64,000 nucleotides of DNA from DASUBV01 sp036510065. Its GTDB lineage: Bacteria > Actinomycetota > Actinomycetes > Streptosporangiales > Streptosporangiaceae. The stretch spans positions 1 through 64,000 of the forward strand of contig DATCEO010000204.1 of NCBI GenBank assembly GCA_036510065.1, given 5' to 3'. Of the stretch, positions 17,295 to 26,371 are shown one piece after another (position 1 is the stretch's first letter; the number at the start of each line of letters is the position of its first letter). The notes beneath the pieces are model-generated. The model ran no database searches. It had not been told where the DNA came from and saw only the letters and a list, made by a program, of their open reading frames with translations. A program made the translations under genes and the position numbers.

Positions 17295-18101
17295 CTACCG
17301 GGCGGGCGGCAGGGCGCGCTCGGCCGCTTCGTAGATCGTCTCGATCTGGTCCTCGTCCAGGTGCTGGCCGCGGGTGGCCCGGTTCTGGCTGCGGAAGAAC
17401 TTCCGGACCCGCTTCCCGCTGAAGACTTCCACGCCGCGCAGCGTCGCGACGCCCCACGGGATGGTCGGGCCGTAGATGACCATCGCCGGGCTGACACTGA
17501 CGGTCTGCTGGAGCTCGGCGCCGATCAGGCGGCCGGCCTCAGCGGCTTCCCAGCGCGCGTGCGCCAGCCGCTGCGACTGGCTGAACGGCCCGTGGTAGAG
17601 CGCGCCAGTAGTCGCGGCGCCGGTTGTGCGGACCGGCAGGCGGCGGTCCCAGCGCTCGGAGTCGAGGGCGAACACCCCGGCGGGCCCGATGATGAGATGG
17701 TCGATGACCTGGTCGCTGCCGGGAATGGCGCGCCGGTGCAGGGCGTGATACCCCGCGGCTCGCAGCATCACGATCCGGCGGCGGGTGCGCCGCTGGGCGG
17801 AGATGGCCAGCACGTCGGCCGGAATCGGGGACATCGCCTTGGACTGGTAGAGCGTGTCGACGATCGCGACGACGGCGGCGGCCGTCACGCCCCAGCGCCA
17901 GCTCTGCCAGATGCCCACGGCGATTCCGGCGGCCAGGGCCAGCACGGCCCGCCGGATCCAGACCGGCACCCGAGGATCGGCTCCGAGGCCTTCACCGGCC
18001 GAGCGCGCCGACAGCGCGAGGCGCTGGGGCGGTGCACCCGCCTCGTCGGCCGGCGTCGGCGCGGGGGCTGGCTGCGACTCGGCGCCGGGGTCGCGATCCA
18101 C
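17295..18101 (-). CDS. NERD domain (nuclease-related) membrane protein
   Basis: 268 residues. An acidic/proline-rich N-terminus is followed by two hydrophobic segments around residues 50-85 (VLALAAGIAVGIWQSW, VTAAAVVAIVDTLYQS). The NERD domain comes next: RAIPGSDQVIDHLIIGPAGVFALDSERWDRR near 125-155, with the conserved Asp of 'IDHLIIGP.GVFalD'. The tail RGVEVFSGKRVRKFFRSQN is basic. NERD domains resemble restriction-endonuclease cores; the usual second K residue is replaced by RW.R, so nuclease activity is uncertain. The GTG start lies exactly 7 bases after TACTCT, so the mRNA is probably leaderless. Divergent from the amidase. Confidence 0.82.
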   Translation of the reverse strand: MDRDPGAESQPAPAPTPADEAGAPPQRLALSARSAGEGLGADPRVPVWIRRAVLALAAGIAVGIWQSWRWGVTAAAVVAIVDTLYQSKAMSPIPADVLAISAQRRTRRRIVMLRAAGYHALHRRAIPGSDQVIDHLIIGPAGVFALDSERWDRRLPVRTTGAATTGALYHGPFSQSQRLAHARWEAAEAGRLIGAELQQTVSVSPAMVIYGPTIPWGVATLRGVEVFSGKRVRKFFRSQNRATRGQHLDEDQIETIYEAAERALPPAR

Positions 18102-18108
18102 GTCCCTA

Positions 18109-18114
18109 AGAGTA
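18109..18114 (-). promoter_or_regulatory. -10 hexamer TACTCT for a leaderless NERD-protein transcript
   Basis: On the minus strand TACTCT is followed by exactly seven bases and then the GTG start at 18101. This is the spacing expected when transcription begins at the start codon, which is common in actinobacteria. No RBS is present. Confidence 0.45.
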
Positions 18115-18192
18115 ACGGAGTAGTTACCAGCCTTACCAGGATGGCGGCCGCGCCGGGCCCGGGCCGGATAGACCGCGCCGGCCCTGACGTTC

Positions 18193-18198
18193 TACTGT
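18193..18198 (+). promoter_or_regulatory. -10 hexamer TACTGT for a leaderless amidase transcript
   Basis: TACTGT is followed by seven bases and then GTG 18206, with no RBS, so transcription would start at the start codon. It mirrors the arrangement of the divergent NERD gene. Confidence 0.45.
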
Positions 18199-18205
18199 TC
18201 GGTGC

Positions 18206-19678
18206 GTGACCGACATTCATGACCTCACGGTGACGGAGCTGGCCGCGGCCATCCGGGCCGGCCAGCTGTCCCCGGTGGAGATCACCGATCATTACCTCGA
18301 CCGCACCGATCGCCTCAACGAGCAGGTCGGCGCGTTCTATACCGTGACCCATGAGCTGGCCCGCGAGCAGGCGGCCCAGGCCGAGAAGGCCGTCGTGGCC
18401 AGCCGGCAGGACGGCTCGGCCGGGACGACCCTGCCGCCGCTGACCGGGATCCCCATCCCGATCAAGGACCTGAACATGGTCGCCGGGGTCCGCATGACCC
18501 TGGGGAGCGCCCTGTTCGCCGACAACGTGGCCGCCGAAGACGACTACGTGGTCGCTGCGCTGCGCTCAGCCGGGATCGTGATCACCGGAAAGACCGCCAC
18601 GCCGGAGTTCGGCCTGCCGTGCTACACCGAGACCAGGATCGGGCCGCCCGCCCGCACCCCCTGGGACCTGGGTCGCTCGGCCGGCGGATCGAGCGGCGGC
18701 GCCGCCGCGGCAGTGGCCGCCGGGCTGGCGCCCGCGGCGCAGGGCAGCGACGGCGGTGGCTCGATCCGCATCCCGTCCAGCGTCTGCGGACTGTACGGGA
18801 TCAAGCCGAGCCGGGGCCGGATATCCGGCGGCCCGCTGATGCCCGACCTGGCCGGGCTGGGCACCGATGGCCCGCTGGCTCGCACGGTGGCCGACGCGGC
18901 GCTGCTGCTCGACGCGATGACCTGCCACCAGCCCGGTGACATGTACACCCAGCCGCCGCTGCCCGGCAGCGAGACCTTCCTGGGCCACGCCAGCCGCGAG
19001 CCGGGCCGGCTGCGTATCGCGCGCTCGCTGACCGCGGCGGTCGATGGCGTCGAGATCCACCCGGACTGCGTGGCGGCCTACGAGGACGCTAGCGCGCTGC
19101 TGGAGTCGCTCGGGCATGACGTGCAGGACATCGACCTGCCCTTCGGGGCCGACGTGGTGCCAGCCTTCGTGACGCTGTGGTACTCCATGGCCACGCTGGC
19201 CCCGATCGCTCCCGAGCAGGAAGCCGAGCTGCTCCCGCTGACCCGCTACCTGCGCGGCAAGGGCCTGGAGCTCCGGGCCGCGGACCTGCTGTTCGCCCAG
19301 GCTTACCTGCAGGCCGTGATGCGGCGAGGGCTGTCGGTCCTCAATGAGTACGACGCCGTCCTGACCCCGACCGTGGCCTCGCCGCCGGTCCCGGTCGGTT
19401 ACTTCGACGAGGTCGAGCCGGCCGAGAACTTCGAGCGCCAGAAGCGGTTCACGCCATGGACGGCGCTGTACAACCTCTCCGGGCAGCCGGCCGTCAGCCT
19501 CCCGCTGTACTGGAATTCGGCGGGGCTGCCGATCGGCGTCATGCTGGCCGGCCGGATCGGCGACGAGGCCACGCTCATCTCGCTGTCCGCCCAGCTCGAG
19601 ACCGCGCGGCCGTGGAAGGACCGGCACCCGCCGATCTGGTCAGGCGCCGGCCGGCCTGCGGGCCGGCAATCCGATTGA
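18206..19678 (+). CDS. Amidase signature family hydrolase
   Basis: 490 residues. The Ser-cisSer-Lys triad is visible: Lys in GIPIPIKDLNM near residue 92, and the glycine/serine signature GRSAGGSSGGAAAAVAAG near 154-171 followed by QGSDGGGSIRIPSSVCGL near 178-195, which holds the nucleophile. Typical C-terminal marks are VLTPTVASPPVPVG near 390 and FTPWTALYNLSGQPAVSLPL near 415. It should hydrolyse a linear amide; the substrate is unknown, and GatA is unlikely because no gatB/gatC are near. GTG 18206 is chosen as a probable leaderless start. Confidence 0.93.
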   Translation: MTDIHDLTVTELAAAIRAGQLSPVEITDHYLDRTDRLNEQVGAFYTVTHELAREQAAQAEKAVVASRQDGSAGTTLPPLTGIPIPIKDLNMVAGVRMTLGSALFADNVAAEDDYVVAALRSAGIVITGKTATPEFGLPCYTETRIGPPARTPWDLGRSAGGSSGGAAAAVAAGLAPAAQGSDGGGSIRIPSSVCGLYGIKPSRGRISGGPLMPDLAGLGTDGPLARTVADAALLLDAMTCHQPGDMYTQPPLPGSETFLGHASREPGRLRIARSLTAAVDGVEIHPDCVAAYEDASALLESLGHDVQDIDLPFGADVVPAFVTLWYSMATLAPIAPEQEAELLPLTRYLRGKGLELRAADLLFAQAYLQAVMRRGLSVLNEYDAVLTPTVASPPVPVGYFDEVEPAENFERQKRFTPWTALYNLSGQPAVSLPLYWNSAGLPIGVMLAGRIGDEATLISLSAQLETARPWKDRHPPIWSGAGRPAGRQSD

Positions 19679-19836
19679 CCGGCGCGGCTGATCCGTAGTC
19701 TCCTTGGTGCCAGGGGAGAATGCCTACCCGCGGCGATGACTTCGCCGCGAGCCTGGCGTCATAACAGATGTCTCCGCCAGCTGTGGTCGCCGTCGACTGC
19801 CCCCGGCGGGCGCGATCACGACATCAGTTGTTAACG

Positions 19837-19874
19837 AGATATATCTTGCTGGCGACAGTTGATGAGATATATCT
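19837..19874. promoter_or_regulatory. Twin palindromic operator AGATATATCT upstream of the MMPL genes
   Basis: Two perfect 10-bp palindromes AGATATATCT lie at 19837-19846 and 19865-19874, centres 28 bp apart, in a strikingly AT-rich patch of a 70% GC region. Each is flanked by GTTAACG or TTAACGAC. PadR-type and some TetR-type repressors use such ATAT-cored sites. The site is 72 bases upstream of the first MMPL start, so it probably overlaps its promoter. No regulator gene is adjacent. Confidence 0.6.
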
Positions 19875-19946
19875 TAACGACGACTGAGTTCCGGCCCTCG
19901 CGGCCGGCCGCCATCCTGAGCCAACTGCCGATCCTGGGGGATCACG

Positions 19947-22055
19947 ATGAACGTAGTCCGCGCGCTAGCGCGCATACCGAGCGGACGCCGCACCAAATGG
20001 CTGGTCCTGGTCTTCTGGCTGCTGGTCGTCGCGGCGCTCGGCCCACTGGCCGGCAAGCTGACCAACGCCGAGAAGAACGACGCCTCAGCCTGGCTGCCGG
20101 CCCAGGCCGAGTCCACCAAGGTGGTCAACCTGCAGGCCACCTTCCAGTCGCCTAACTTGTTCACCGGGGTCGTCGTCTACTCGCGCCCATCCGGGCTGAC
20201 CGCCGCCGACCGGGCCAAGGCCGCCGCCGACGCCCGCGCTTTCGCCGCCGTCCACGGAGCGGTCCCGAGCCAGATCATCGGCCCGGTCGTGGCCCGCGAC
20301 GGCAAGGCCATCGAGACCATCGTCCCGGTCAACCTGGGCAAGAAGGGCTGGAACGGGGCCAGCGCGGCGGCGACCAGCCTGCGGAGCATCGCCCAGTCCG
20401 GATCCTCGGGCCTGACCGTGCACATCGCGGGCCCCCTGGGCAACGCGGCCGACTCGGCCAAGGCATTCAAGGGCATCAACAGCACGCTGCTGTACGCCAC
20501 GCTGGTCGTGGTCATCGTGCTCCTGCTGGTCACTTACCGCAGTCCTGTCCTCTGGCTCCTGCCGGTGCTGTCGGCGGGCAGCGCGCTGGCCGTCTGCCAG
20601 GCCCTGATTTACTTGCTGGCCGCGCACGGGCTGACCGTCAACGCGCAGACCGCCGGCATCCTGGACGTGCTGGTCTTCGGCGCGGGCACCGACTACGCGC
20701 TGCTGATCACGGCCCGCTACCGGGAGGAACTGCGCCGCCACGAGGACCGGCACGAGGCGATGCGCGTCGCCCTCCGCCGGGCCGGGCCGGCCATCGTGGC
20801 CAGCGCCGGCACGGTGATCCTCAGCCTGCTCGTGCTGACGGTCGCGGAGCTCAACTCCACCAAGGGCATGGGACCGGTGCTGGCCGTCGGCGTGGCCGTC
20901 GCCCTGATCGCGATGCTGACCCTGCTGCCGGCTCTGCTGGTGATCTTCGGCCGCTGGATCTTCTGGCCGGTCCGGCCCGCTTACGGCTCGGCCGAGCCCA
21001 CCAGCCGCGGAATCTGGGCCAGGGTGGGCCGGGGCATCGCCACGCGGCCGCGAGTCGTCTGGGTCGCCACGGCCGTCGTGCTCGGCGTCCTGGCGCTCGG
21101 CACCCTCAGCCTGAAGGCGAACGGGCTGACCAGCGCTCAGTCCTTCCGCGGGCATCCCGACTCGGTGACCGGGCAGCAGGTGGTCGACCAGAACTTCCCG
21201 GCGGGCGCGGGGCAGCCGGTCGTCGTGGCCGGCAGCCCGGCCGCGGCGACGCAGCTCAGCTCGGCGTTCCGGGCCGTGCCGGGCATCGCCACAGTCAGCC
21301 CGCCCGTGGTCCGCGGCAGCCACGCCTACCTGTACGGGACGCTCACGGCGGCCCCGGACAGCCCGGCCGCCTTCACCACGGTCGACCGGGTACGCACCGC
21401 GGTGCACGCCGTCCCCGGCGGTAACGCCCTGGTCGGCGGCACGACCGCCGTCAACCTGGACATCAAGCGAGCCGCCACGCATGACCGGAATCTGATCATC
21501 CCGCTCATCCTGCTGGTGGTCTTCCTGATTCTCGCTCTGCTGCTGCGGGCGATCGTTGCCCCGGTCGTCCTCATCGCCACCGTCGTGCTGTCGTTCTTCG
21601 CGGCGCTGGGGGTCAGTGCGCTGGTGTTCACCCACCTGTTCCACTTCGGCGGGGCCGACACCTCCTTCCCCCTGTTCGTCTTCGTGTTCCTGGTCGCGCT
21701 GGGCATCGACTACAACATCTTCCTGATGACCCGGGTCCGGGAGGAGGCGGCGAGGAACGGCGCCCGGCGCGGCGCGCTGACCGGGCTGGCGGCGACCGGC
21801 GGGGTGATCACCTCGGCCGGGGCGGTGCTGGCCGGCACGTTCGCTGTCCTGGGCACGCTGCCGGTCACCTTCCTGGCCGAGCTCGGCTTCGCCGTCGCCT
21901 TCGGCGTGCTGCTGGACACGATCATCGTCCGCTCGGTGCTGGTGACGGCCCTGAACCTGGACCTGGGCCGGTGGATGTGGTGGCCGAGCAGGCTGGCCCG
22001 CGAGCCGGCCCCGGAGCGGGAACTGCCGACCGAGCGCGCGGCCGCGGTGCGGTAG
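19947..22055 (+). CDS. MMPL family (RND-type) exporter
   Basis: 702 residues. One N-terminal membrane helix (WLVLVFWLLVVAALGPLAG), a periplasmic loop to about residue 180, a six-helix bundle, a second loop around 400-500, and a second six-helix bundle give the duplicated RND topology. The proton-relay Asp-Tyr pairs are GAGTDYALLITARYREE near 249 and ALGIDYNIFLMTRVREE near 588. MMPL proteins export lipids or small hydrophobic molecules using the proton gradient; the cargo cannot be read. Start ATG 19947 follows GGGGGATCACG. It lies 186 bases before a second MMPL gene on the same strand. Confidence 0.94.
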   Translation: MNVVRALARIPSGRRTKWLVLVFWLLVVAALGPLAGKLTNAEKNDASAWLPAQAESTKVVNLQATFQSPNLFTGVVVYSRPSGLTAADRAKAAADARAFAAVHGAVPSQIIGPVVARDGKAIETIVPVNLGKKGWNGASAAATSLRSIAQSGSSGLTVHIAGPLGNAADSAKAFKGINSTLLYATLVVVIVLLLVTYRSPVLWLLPVLSAGSALAVCQALIYLLAAHGLTVNAQTAGILDVLVFGAGTDYALLITARYREELRRHEDRHEAMRVALRRAGPAIVASAGTVILSLLVLTVAELNSTKGMGPVLAVGVAVALIAMLTLLPALLVIFGRWIFWPVRPAYGSAEPTSRGIWARVGRGIATRPRVVWVATAVVLGVLALGTLSLKANGLTSAQSFRGHPDSVTGQQVVDQNFPAGAGQPVVVAGSPAAATQLSSAFRAVPGIATVSPPVVRGSHAYLYGTLTAAPDSPAAFTTVDRVRTAVHAVPGGNALVGGTTAVNLDIKRAATHDRNLIIPLILLVVFLILALLLRAIVAPVVLIATVVLSFFAALGVSALVFTHLFHFGGADTSFPLFVFVFLVALGIDYNIFLMTRVREEAARNGARRGALTGLAATGGVITSAGAVLAGTFAVLGTLPVTFLAELGFAVAFGVLLDTIIVRSVLVTALNLDLGRWMWWPSRLAREPAPERELPTERAAAVR

Positions 22056-22091
22056 CCGACGGGATCGCGCCAGCCTCGGAGCGTCACCCTT

Positions 22092-22144
22092 GCGGTGTCA
22101 CCCTAGCGGTGTCACCCTAGCTATCACCACTCCCTCCGGGTGAT
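22092..22144. repeat. 14-bp tandem repeat and small inverted repeat between the MMPL genes
   Basis: GCGGTGTCACCCTA occurs twice head to tail (22092-22105, 22106-22119), with a degenerate third copy (GCGTCACCCTT) just before. An inverted repeat ATCACC/GGTGAT (22123-22128, 22139-22144) follows. The GGTGTCACC core is nearly symmetrical. It could be an operator for the second MMPL gene or a weak terminator for the first. Confidence 0.45.
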
Positions 22145-22241
22145 GACGGGGAACCGGCCGGGACGCAGCGTGGTGGTCTGAGCGGCCAGGGCCCCGTGCC
22201 GTCAGATCGGCGCGGCGCTGGCCCGTGCCGGGGAGGCGGCC

Positions 22242-24476
22242 ATGAACCAAGCGCTAGAGCGGCTGGGGGCGTTCTGCGCCAGGCGGCACTGGATCGTCAT
22301 TGTCGCCTGGCTGGTCATCCTGGGCGGCCTGCTCGCGGCCAATCAGGCCTGGGGCGGCGACTACGTCAACAACTACACGGTGTCCGGTACCGACTCCGCG
22401 AACGGGCAGAACCGGCTGAATAACGACTATCCGCAGCAGGGCGGGTACGCGGGCCAGATCGTGTTCCACGCCCGCAACGGCACCGTCACCCAGCAGCAGC
22501 AGGCCGTGAACCAGTCCGTCAGCAACGTGGCCGGGCTGCCGCACGTGGTCAAGGCCGTCAGCCCGTTCTCCTCCTCCAACTCCGGCGCGGTGTCGAAGGA
22601 CGGCACGATCGCCTACGCGAACGTCTCGTGGAAGGTAAACCCGGACTCGCTGCAGACCTCGTACCTGAACCAGCTCAATAAGGCGGTGGCCCCGGCCAGG
22701 AAGGCCGGCCTGCAGGTCGAATACGGCGCCGGCGCCGGCGAGATCGGCCAGACCACCAGCGACCGGACCTCCGAAATCATCGGCCTGGCCCTGGCGCTGC
22801 TGCTCCTGCTGTTCATGTTCGGCTCGCTCATCACGGCCTCGATCCCGCTGGTCTCGGCGGTGTTCAGCGTCGGCGCCGGCCTGTCGGCGCTCGGCCTGCT
22901 CGCCTCGGCGGTGACGTTCCCGACGACCGCGCCGACCATCGCCACGCTGCTCGGCCTCGGTGTCGCGGTGGACTACGGCCTGTTCCTGGTGTCACGGCAC
23001 CGCGAGCAGCTGGACACCGGGATGGAGGTCATCGAGTCCGCCTCGCGAGCCGAGGGCACCTCTGGCGCGGCGGTCGTCGTGGCCGGCAGCACGGTGGTGA
23101 TCTCCATCCTCGGGCTTTACGTGGTCGGCGTCAGCTTCGTCGGGGCCCTGGGCCTGGCCGCCGCGATCGCCGTGGCCGTCACGATGCTGGCCGCCCTGAC
23201 CATGGTGCCCGCCCTGATGGGCCTGGTCCGGGGCAATGCCCGGTCGCTGCCGGACCGGCTGCGCGCCCGCAAGCAGGGGGTTTCCAGCCAGCAGCAGGCC
23301 AGGCAGACGGCCGCGGCCACGCAGGAGCAGCACGAGCACAGCGCCTTCGCGCGGTGGGGCCGGATGGTCAGCAACCATGCGTGGCCCTGGGGCGTGGCCG
23401 CGGTGATCATCCTGGTGGTGCTGGCCATCCCGCTATTCTCGATATCGCTGGGCCAGCCCGACAACGGCACGAACCCGACCTCGCAGAGCAACCGCCAGGC
23501 CTATGACCTGATCAAGGACGGCTTCGGCGTCGGGGTCAACGGCCCGCTGGCGGTGGTGGTCAAGCTGCCCCAGCAGTCCAGCTCCGCCACCCAGTCGCTG
23601 CTGAGCACGATGCAGAAAGACGTCTCCGCGACCTCCGGCGTCGCGTCGGTCGGCCCGGCCAGTGTGAACCCGGCCGCTAACACCGCGGTCTTCAGCGTGG
23701 TTCCCACCACCCGGCCGCAGGCGACCGCCACCACCAACCTGGTCATCCGGCTGCGCGACGACGTGCTGCCCAAGGAGCACGTAGCCAGCTACGTCACCGG
23801 CACCACGGCCGGCTCCGTGGACTTCACCAGGCAGATCACCAGCCGGATGGTGTGGCTCATCCTGGTGGTCGTGGCGATCGCCTTCGTGCTGCTGACCATG
23901 GCCTTCCGGTCGGTGGTGATCGCGACCAAGGCGGCCATCCTCAACCTGCTGTCCATCGGCGCCGCCTACGGCGTGATCGTCGCGATCTTCCAGTGGGGCT
24001 GGGGGGCGAGCCTGATCGGCGTGCCCAGCACGCTGCCCATTCCCGCGTACGTCCCGGCGCTGGTGTTCTGCATCGTGTTCGGCCTGTCCATGGACTACGA
24101 GGTCTTCCTGCTGTCGCGGGTGCACGAGGCCTGGATCACGACCCGGGATCCGCATCGTGCCGTCGCGATCGGCATCGGCAGCACGGCCCGAGTGATCACT
24201 ACCGCGGCCGCGATCATGGTGGCCGTATTCGCCAGCTTCGTCCTGAGTACCGACCCGACGGTGAAGATGCTCGCCATCGGCATGGCGTTCGCGGTGCTGA
24301 TCGATGCCTCGCTGGTCCGGATGGTCCTGGTCCCGGCCATCATGGCGGTGCTGGGCAGGCACGCCTGGTGGATGCCGCGCTGGATGGAGCCGATCGTCCC
24401 GCACCTGCGCCTAGAGGGCAGCGCCGCCGCGGCGGCAGCGGCGCCGGTCCCGGGGCGGGCCGGGACCCGGCACTAG
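22242..24476 (+). CDS. MMPL family (RND-type) exporter, second copy
   Basis: 744 residues with the same duplicated topology as its upstream neighbour but clearly divergent. N-terminal helix WIVIVAWLVILGGLLAANQAW; relay pairs LGVAVDYGLFLVSRHREQ near 250 and VFGLSMDYEVFLLSRVHEAW near 620. A glutamine-rich cytoplasmic linker (QQQARQTAAATQEQHEH, near 350-366) separates the halves. The first periplasmic loop is rich in Gln and Asn. Such tandem MMPL genes may export related cargo, but neither sequence reveals it. RBS GGGGAGG precedes ATG 22242. Confidence 0.94.
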   Translation: MNQALERLGAFCARRHWIVIVAWLVILGGLLAANQAWGGDYVNNYTVSGTDSANGQNRLNNDYPQQGGYAGQIVFHARNGTVTQQQQAVNQSVSNVAGLPHVVKAVSPFSSSNSGAVSKDGTIAYANVSWKVNPDSLQTSYLNQLNKAVAPARKAGLQVEYGAGAGEIGQTTSDRTSEIIGLALALLLLLFMFGSLITASIPLVSAVFSVGAGLSALGLLASAVTFPTTAPTIATLLGLGVAVDYGLFLVSRHREQLDTGMEVIESASRAEGTSGAAVVVAGSTVVISILGLYVVGVSFVGALGLAAAIAVAVTMLAALTMVPALMGLVRGNARSLPDRLRARKQGVSSQQQARQTAAATQEQHEHSAFARWGRMVSNHAWPWGVAAVIILVVLAIPLFSISLGQPDNGTNPTSQSNRQAYDLIKDGFGVGVNGPLAVVVKLPQQSSSATQSLLSTMQKDVSATSGVASVGPASVNPAANTAVFSVVPTTRPQATATTNLVIRLRDDVLPKEHVASYVTGTTAGSVDFTRQITSRMVWLILVVVAIAFVLLTMAFRSVVIATKAAILNLLSIGAAYGVIVAIFQWGWGASLIGVPSTLPIPAYVPALVFCIVFGLSMDYEVFLLSRVHEAWITTRDPHRAVAIGIGSTARVITTAAAIMVAVFASFVLSTDPTVKMLAIGMAFAVLIDASLVRMVLVPAIMAVLGRHAWWMPRWMEPIVPHLRLEGSAAAAAAAPVPGRAGTRH

Positions 24477-24612
24477 GCCCGGCGGCATCCGGGCGGCTAG
24501 CCGGGCTGGCGGCCGGCGGCCCGCGCGGCCAGCTAGTGTCGAGAACGGCCGCCGTCGTTCGACTCATCACTGACAGGTCGGCGGCACTCGCCGGCCGGAG
24601 AGGTGGGCAGCC

Positions 24613-24966
24613 ATGAGGTACCTGTTCCTGCTGTACGGCGAGCCGATTCCGGACGCCGGGACGGCAGAGGCCGAGAAGCTGTTCGAGGCGTGGAGCACGG
24701 CCAACCAGGCGATGGCGGAGGCAGGTGTGCTCATTTCCTGCGGCCCGCTGCAGCCGCCGGAGTCCACGACCACGGTGCGGGTCCGGGGCGGCCAGACGCT
24801 GCTGACCGACGGCCCCGCGGCGGAGATCAAGGAACAATTCGGTGGGTACACCCTGGTGGAATGCGCGAACCTGGATGAGGCGCTGAAGTGGGCCGCGGTG
24901 GTCCCCACGGCCAGCGACGGAGTAGTGGAGGTCCGGCCAGTCATCGAGACGGGGCCGCCGGACTGA
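24613..24966 (+). CDS. YCII-related (DGPF-domain) protein
   Basis: 117 residues of ferredoxin-like fold: MRYLFLLYGEP at the start, WSTANQAMAEAGVLISCGPLQP near 34-55, TTTVRVRGGQTLLTDGPAAEIKEQFGGYTLVE near 58-89, then CANLDEALKWAAVVPTA. TDGPAAEIKEQ is the DGPF signature with Ala in place of Phe. These proteins are the standard genomic partners of ECF42 sigma factors, and the next gene is one; the two overlap by four bases (CTGA). The role is thought to be enzymatic or sensory but is not established. RBS GGAGAGGTGGG precedes the ATG. Confidence 0.92.
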   Translation: MRYLFLLYGEPIPDAGTAEAEKLFEAWSTANQAMAEAGVLISCGPLQPPESTTTVRVRGGQTLLTDGPAAEIKEQFGGYTLVECANLDEALKWAAVVPTASDGVVEVRPVIETGPPD

Positions 24967-26276
24967 GCGACCGGCCGAGCGACCAGCTGGGCGACCAGCT
25001 GCGGGATCAGCTCCAGGACGAGCTGGACGGCGTCTTCCGGGAGCACTGGTGGGCGGCCGTGGCGGTGATCACGCGGCTGGCCGGCGGCGACCTGGAGATC
25101 GCCGAGGACGCGGTGCAGGACGCGTGCGCCGCGGCGCTGACCCAGTGGCCAAGTTCCGGCATCCCGGCCAGCCCGCGAGCGTGGCTGGTCAGCGTGGCGC
25201 GGCACAAGCTGCTGGACCGGATCCGCCGGGAGTCCCGGCGCCCGGCCAAGGAGTTGGCCGCGCTGGCCGGCGGCGGCGATCCCGCCGCCGCCGGCCAGCG
25301 CGCCGCGGCCCGGGCGGCGGACGACCCGCTGACCGCGGCCGACGACCAGCTCGCCCTGATCTTCATGTGCTGTCATCCGGCCCTGGACCCGGTGGTGCGG
25401 GTGGCACTGACCTTGCGGTCGGTCTGCGGGCTGAGTACCGGGCAGATAGCCGCGGGCTTCCTGGTCCCGGAGGCCACGATGGCCCAGCGTCTCGTCCGGG
25501 CCAAGCGCAAGATCCGGCAGGCCGGCATCCCGATGCTGGTGCCCTCGGGGCCCGAGCTGGGCGGGCGGCTGAGTTCCGTGCTTCGCGTTATCTACCTGGT
25601 CTTTACCGAGGGGCACATGGCCACCGGCGGCAGCGAGCTGGTCCGCGGCGACCTCTGCGACGAGGCGATCCGGCTGGCCAGGGCCATCGCGCAGCTGCTG
25701 CCCGGCGAGCCGGAGGTGACCGGCCTGCTGGCGCTGCTGCTGCTGACCGACGCCCGGCGGGCCGCGCGCACCGATGCCAGCGGCGGCCTGATCCTGCTGG
25801 CGGACCAGGACCGGAGCCGCTGGGACGCCGCGATGATCAGCGAGGGCCGGCTGCTCGTGGAGGCGGCTCTGGTGCGGCGCCGGCCCGGTCCGTACCAGCT
25901 GCATGCGGCCATCGCCGCCTGCCACGGGGAGGCTGGCTCGGCCGCCGACACGGACTGGCGGCAGATCGTCGCGCTCTACGACGAGCTGCTGCGATTCGAG
26001 CCCACCGCGGTGGTCGCGGCCAACCGGGCCGCCGCCGTGGGCATGGCCGACGGCCCAGAGGCGGGGCTGGCGATCCTCGCGGAGCTCGGGTCGGGCACCC
26101 CCGTGGCCCGCTGGCCGCAGCTGCATGTAGCCATGGCGGAGTTGCTGCGCCAGGCCGGAGACACCGACGCGGCCCTGACCGCTTACCGGGAGGCGCTGCG
26201 GCTCGGCCTGGCCGACGCCCAGCGGGCCTTCGTCGAGCGCCGCATCCGGGCGTTGTCGCCCGCGCCCCCGGACTGA
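24963..26276 (+). CDS. ECF42-type RNA polymerase sigma factor with C-terminal TPR-like extension
   Basis: About 437 residues from the CTG overlapping the DGPF gene's TGA; a GTG at 24888 is the only conventional in-frame start near by, and no ATG exists. Sigma region 2 spans residues ~18-90 (DGVFREHWWAAVAVITRL, AEDAVQDACAAALTQWP, PRAWLVSVARHKLLDRIRRE); region 4 follows near 130-190 (VRVALTLRSVCGLSTGQIAAGFLV, MAQRLVRAKRKIRQAG). The ~200-residue helical tail carries TPR-like pairs (ALYDELLRFEPTAVVAANRAA; AMAELLRQAGDTDAALTAY). This layout plus the DGPF neighbour defines ECF42, which lacks a classical anti-sigma and appears to use its TPR tail for control. Targets unknown. Confidence 0.9.
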   Translation: MSDRPSDQLGDQLRDQLQDELDGVFREHWWAAVAVITRLAGGDLEIAEDAVQDACAAALTQWPSSGIPASPRAWLVSVARHKLLDRIRRESRRPAKELAALAGGGDPAAAGQRAAARAADDPLTAADDQLALIFMCCHPALDPVVRVALTLRSVCGLSTGQIAAGFLVPEATMAQRLVRAKRKIRQAGIPMLVPSGPELGGRLSSVLRVIYLVFTEGHMATGGSELVRGDLCDEAIRLARAIAQLLPGEPEVTGLLALLLLTDARRAARTDASGGLILLADQDRSRWDAAMISEGRLLVEAALVRRRPGPYQLHAAIAACHGEAGSAADTDWRQIVALYDELLRFEPTAVVAANRAAAVGMADGPEAGLAILAELGSGTPVARWPQLHVAMAELLRQAGDTDAALTAYREALRLGLADAQRAFVERRIRALSPAPPD

Positions 26277-26371
26277 CGGGCGCGGCGGCCCGGACTGGCC
26301 GGTGCGGTGGCGTGGCCCATGAGGCCCGCGGGGCTTGCGGGGCCTGCGGGGCGGCTGGTTTCAAGCGCCAA

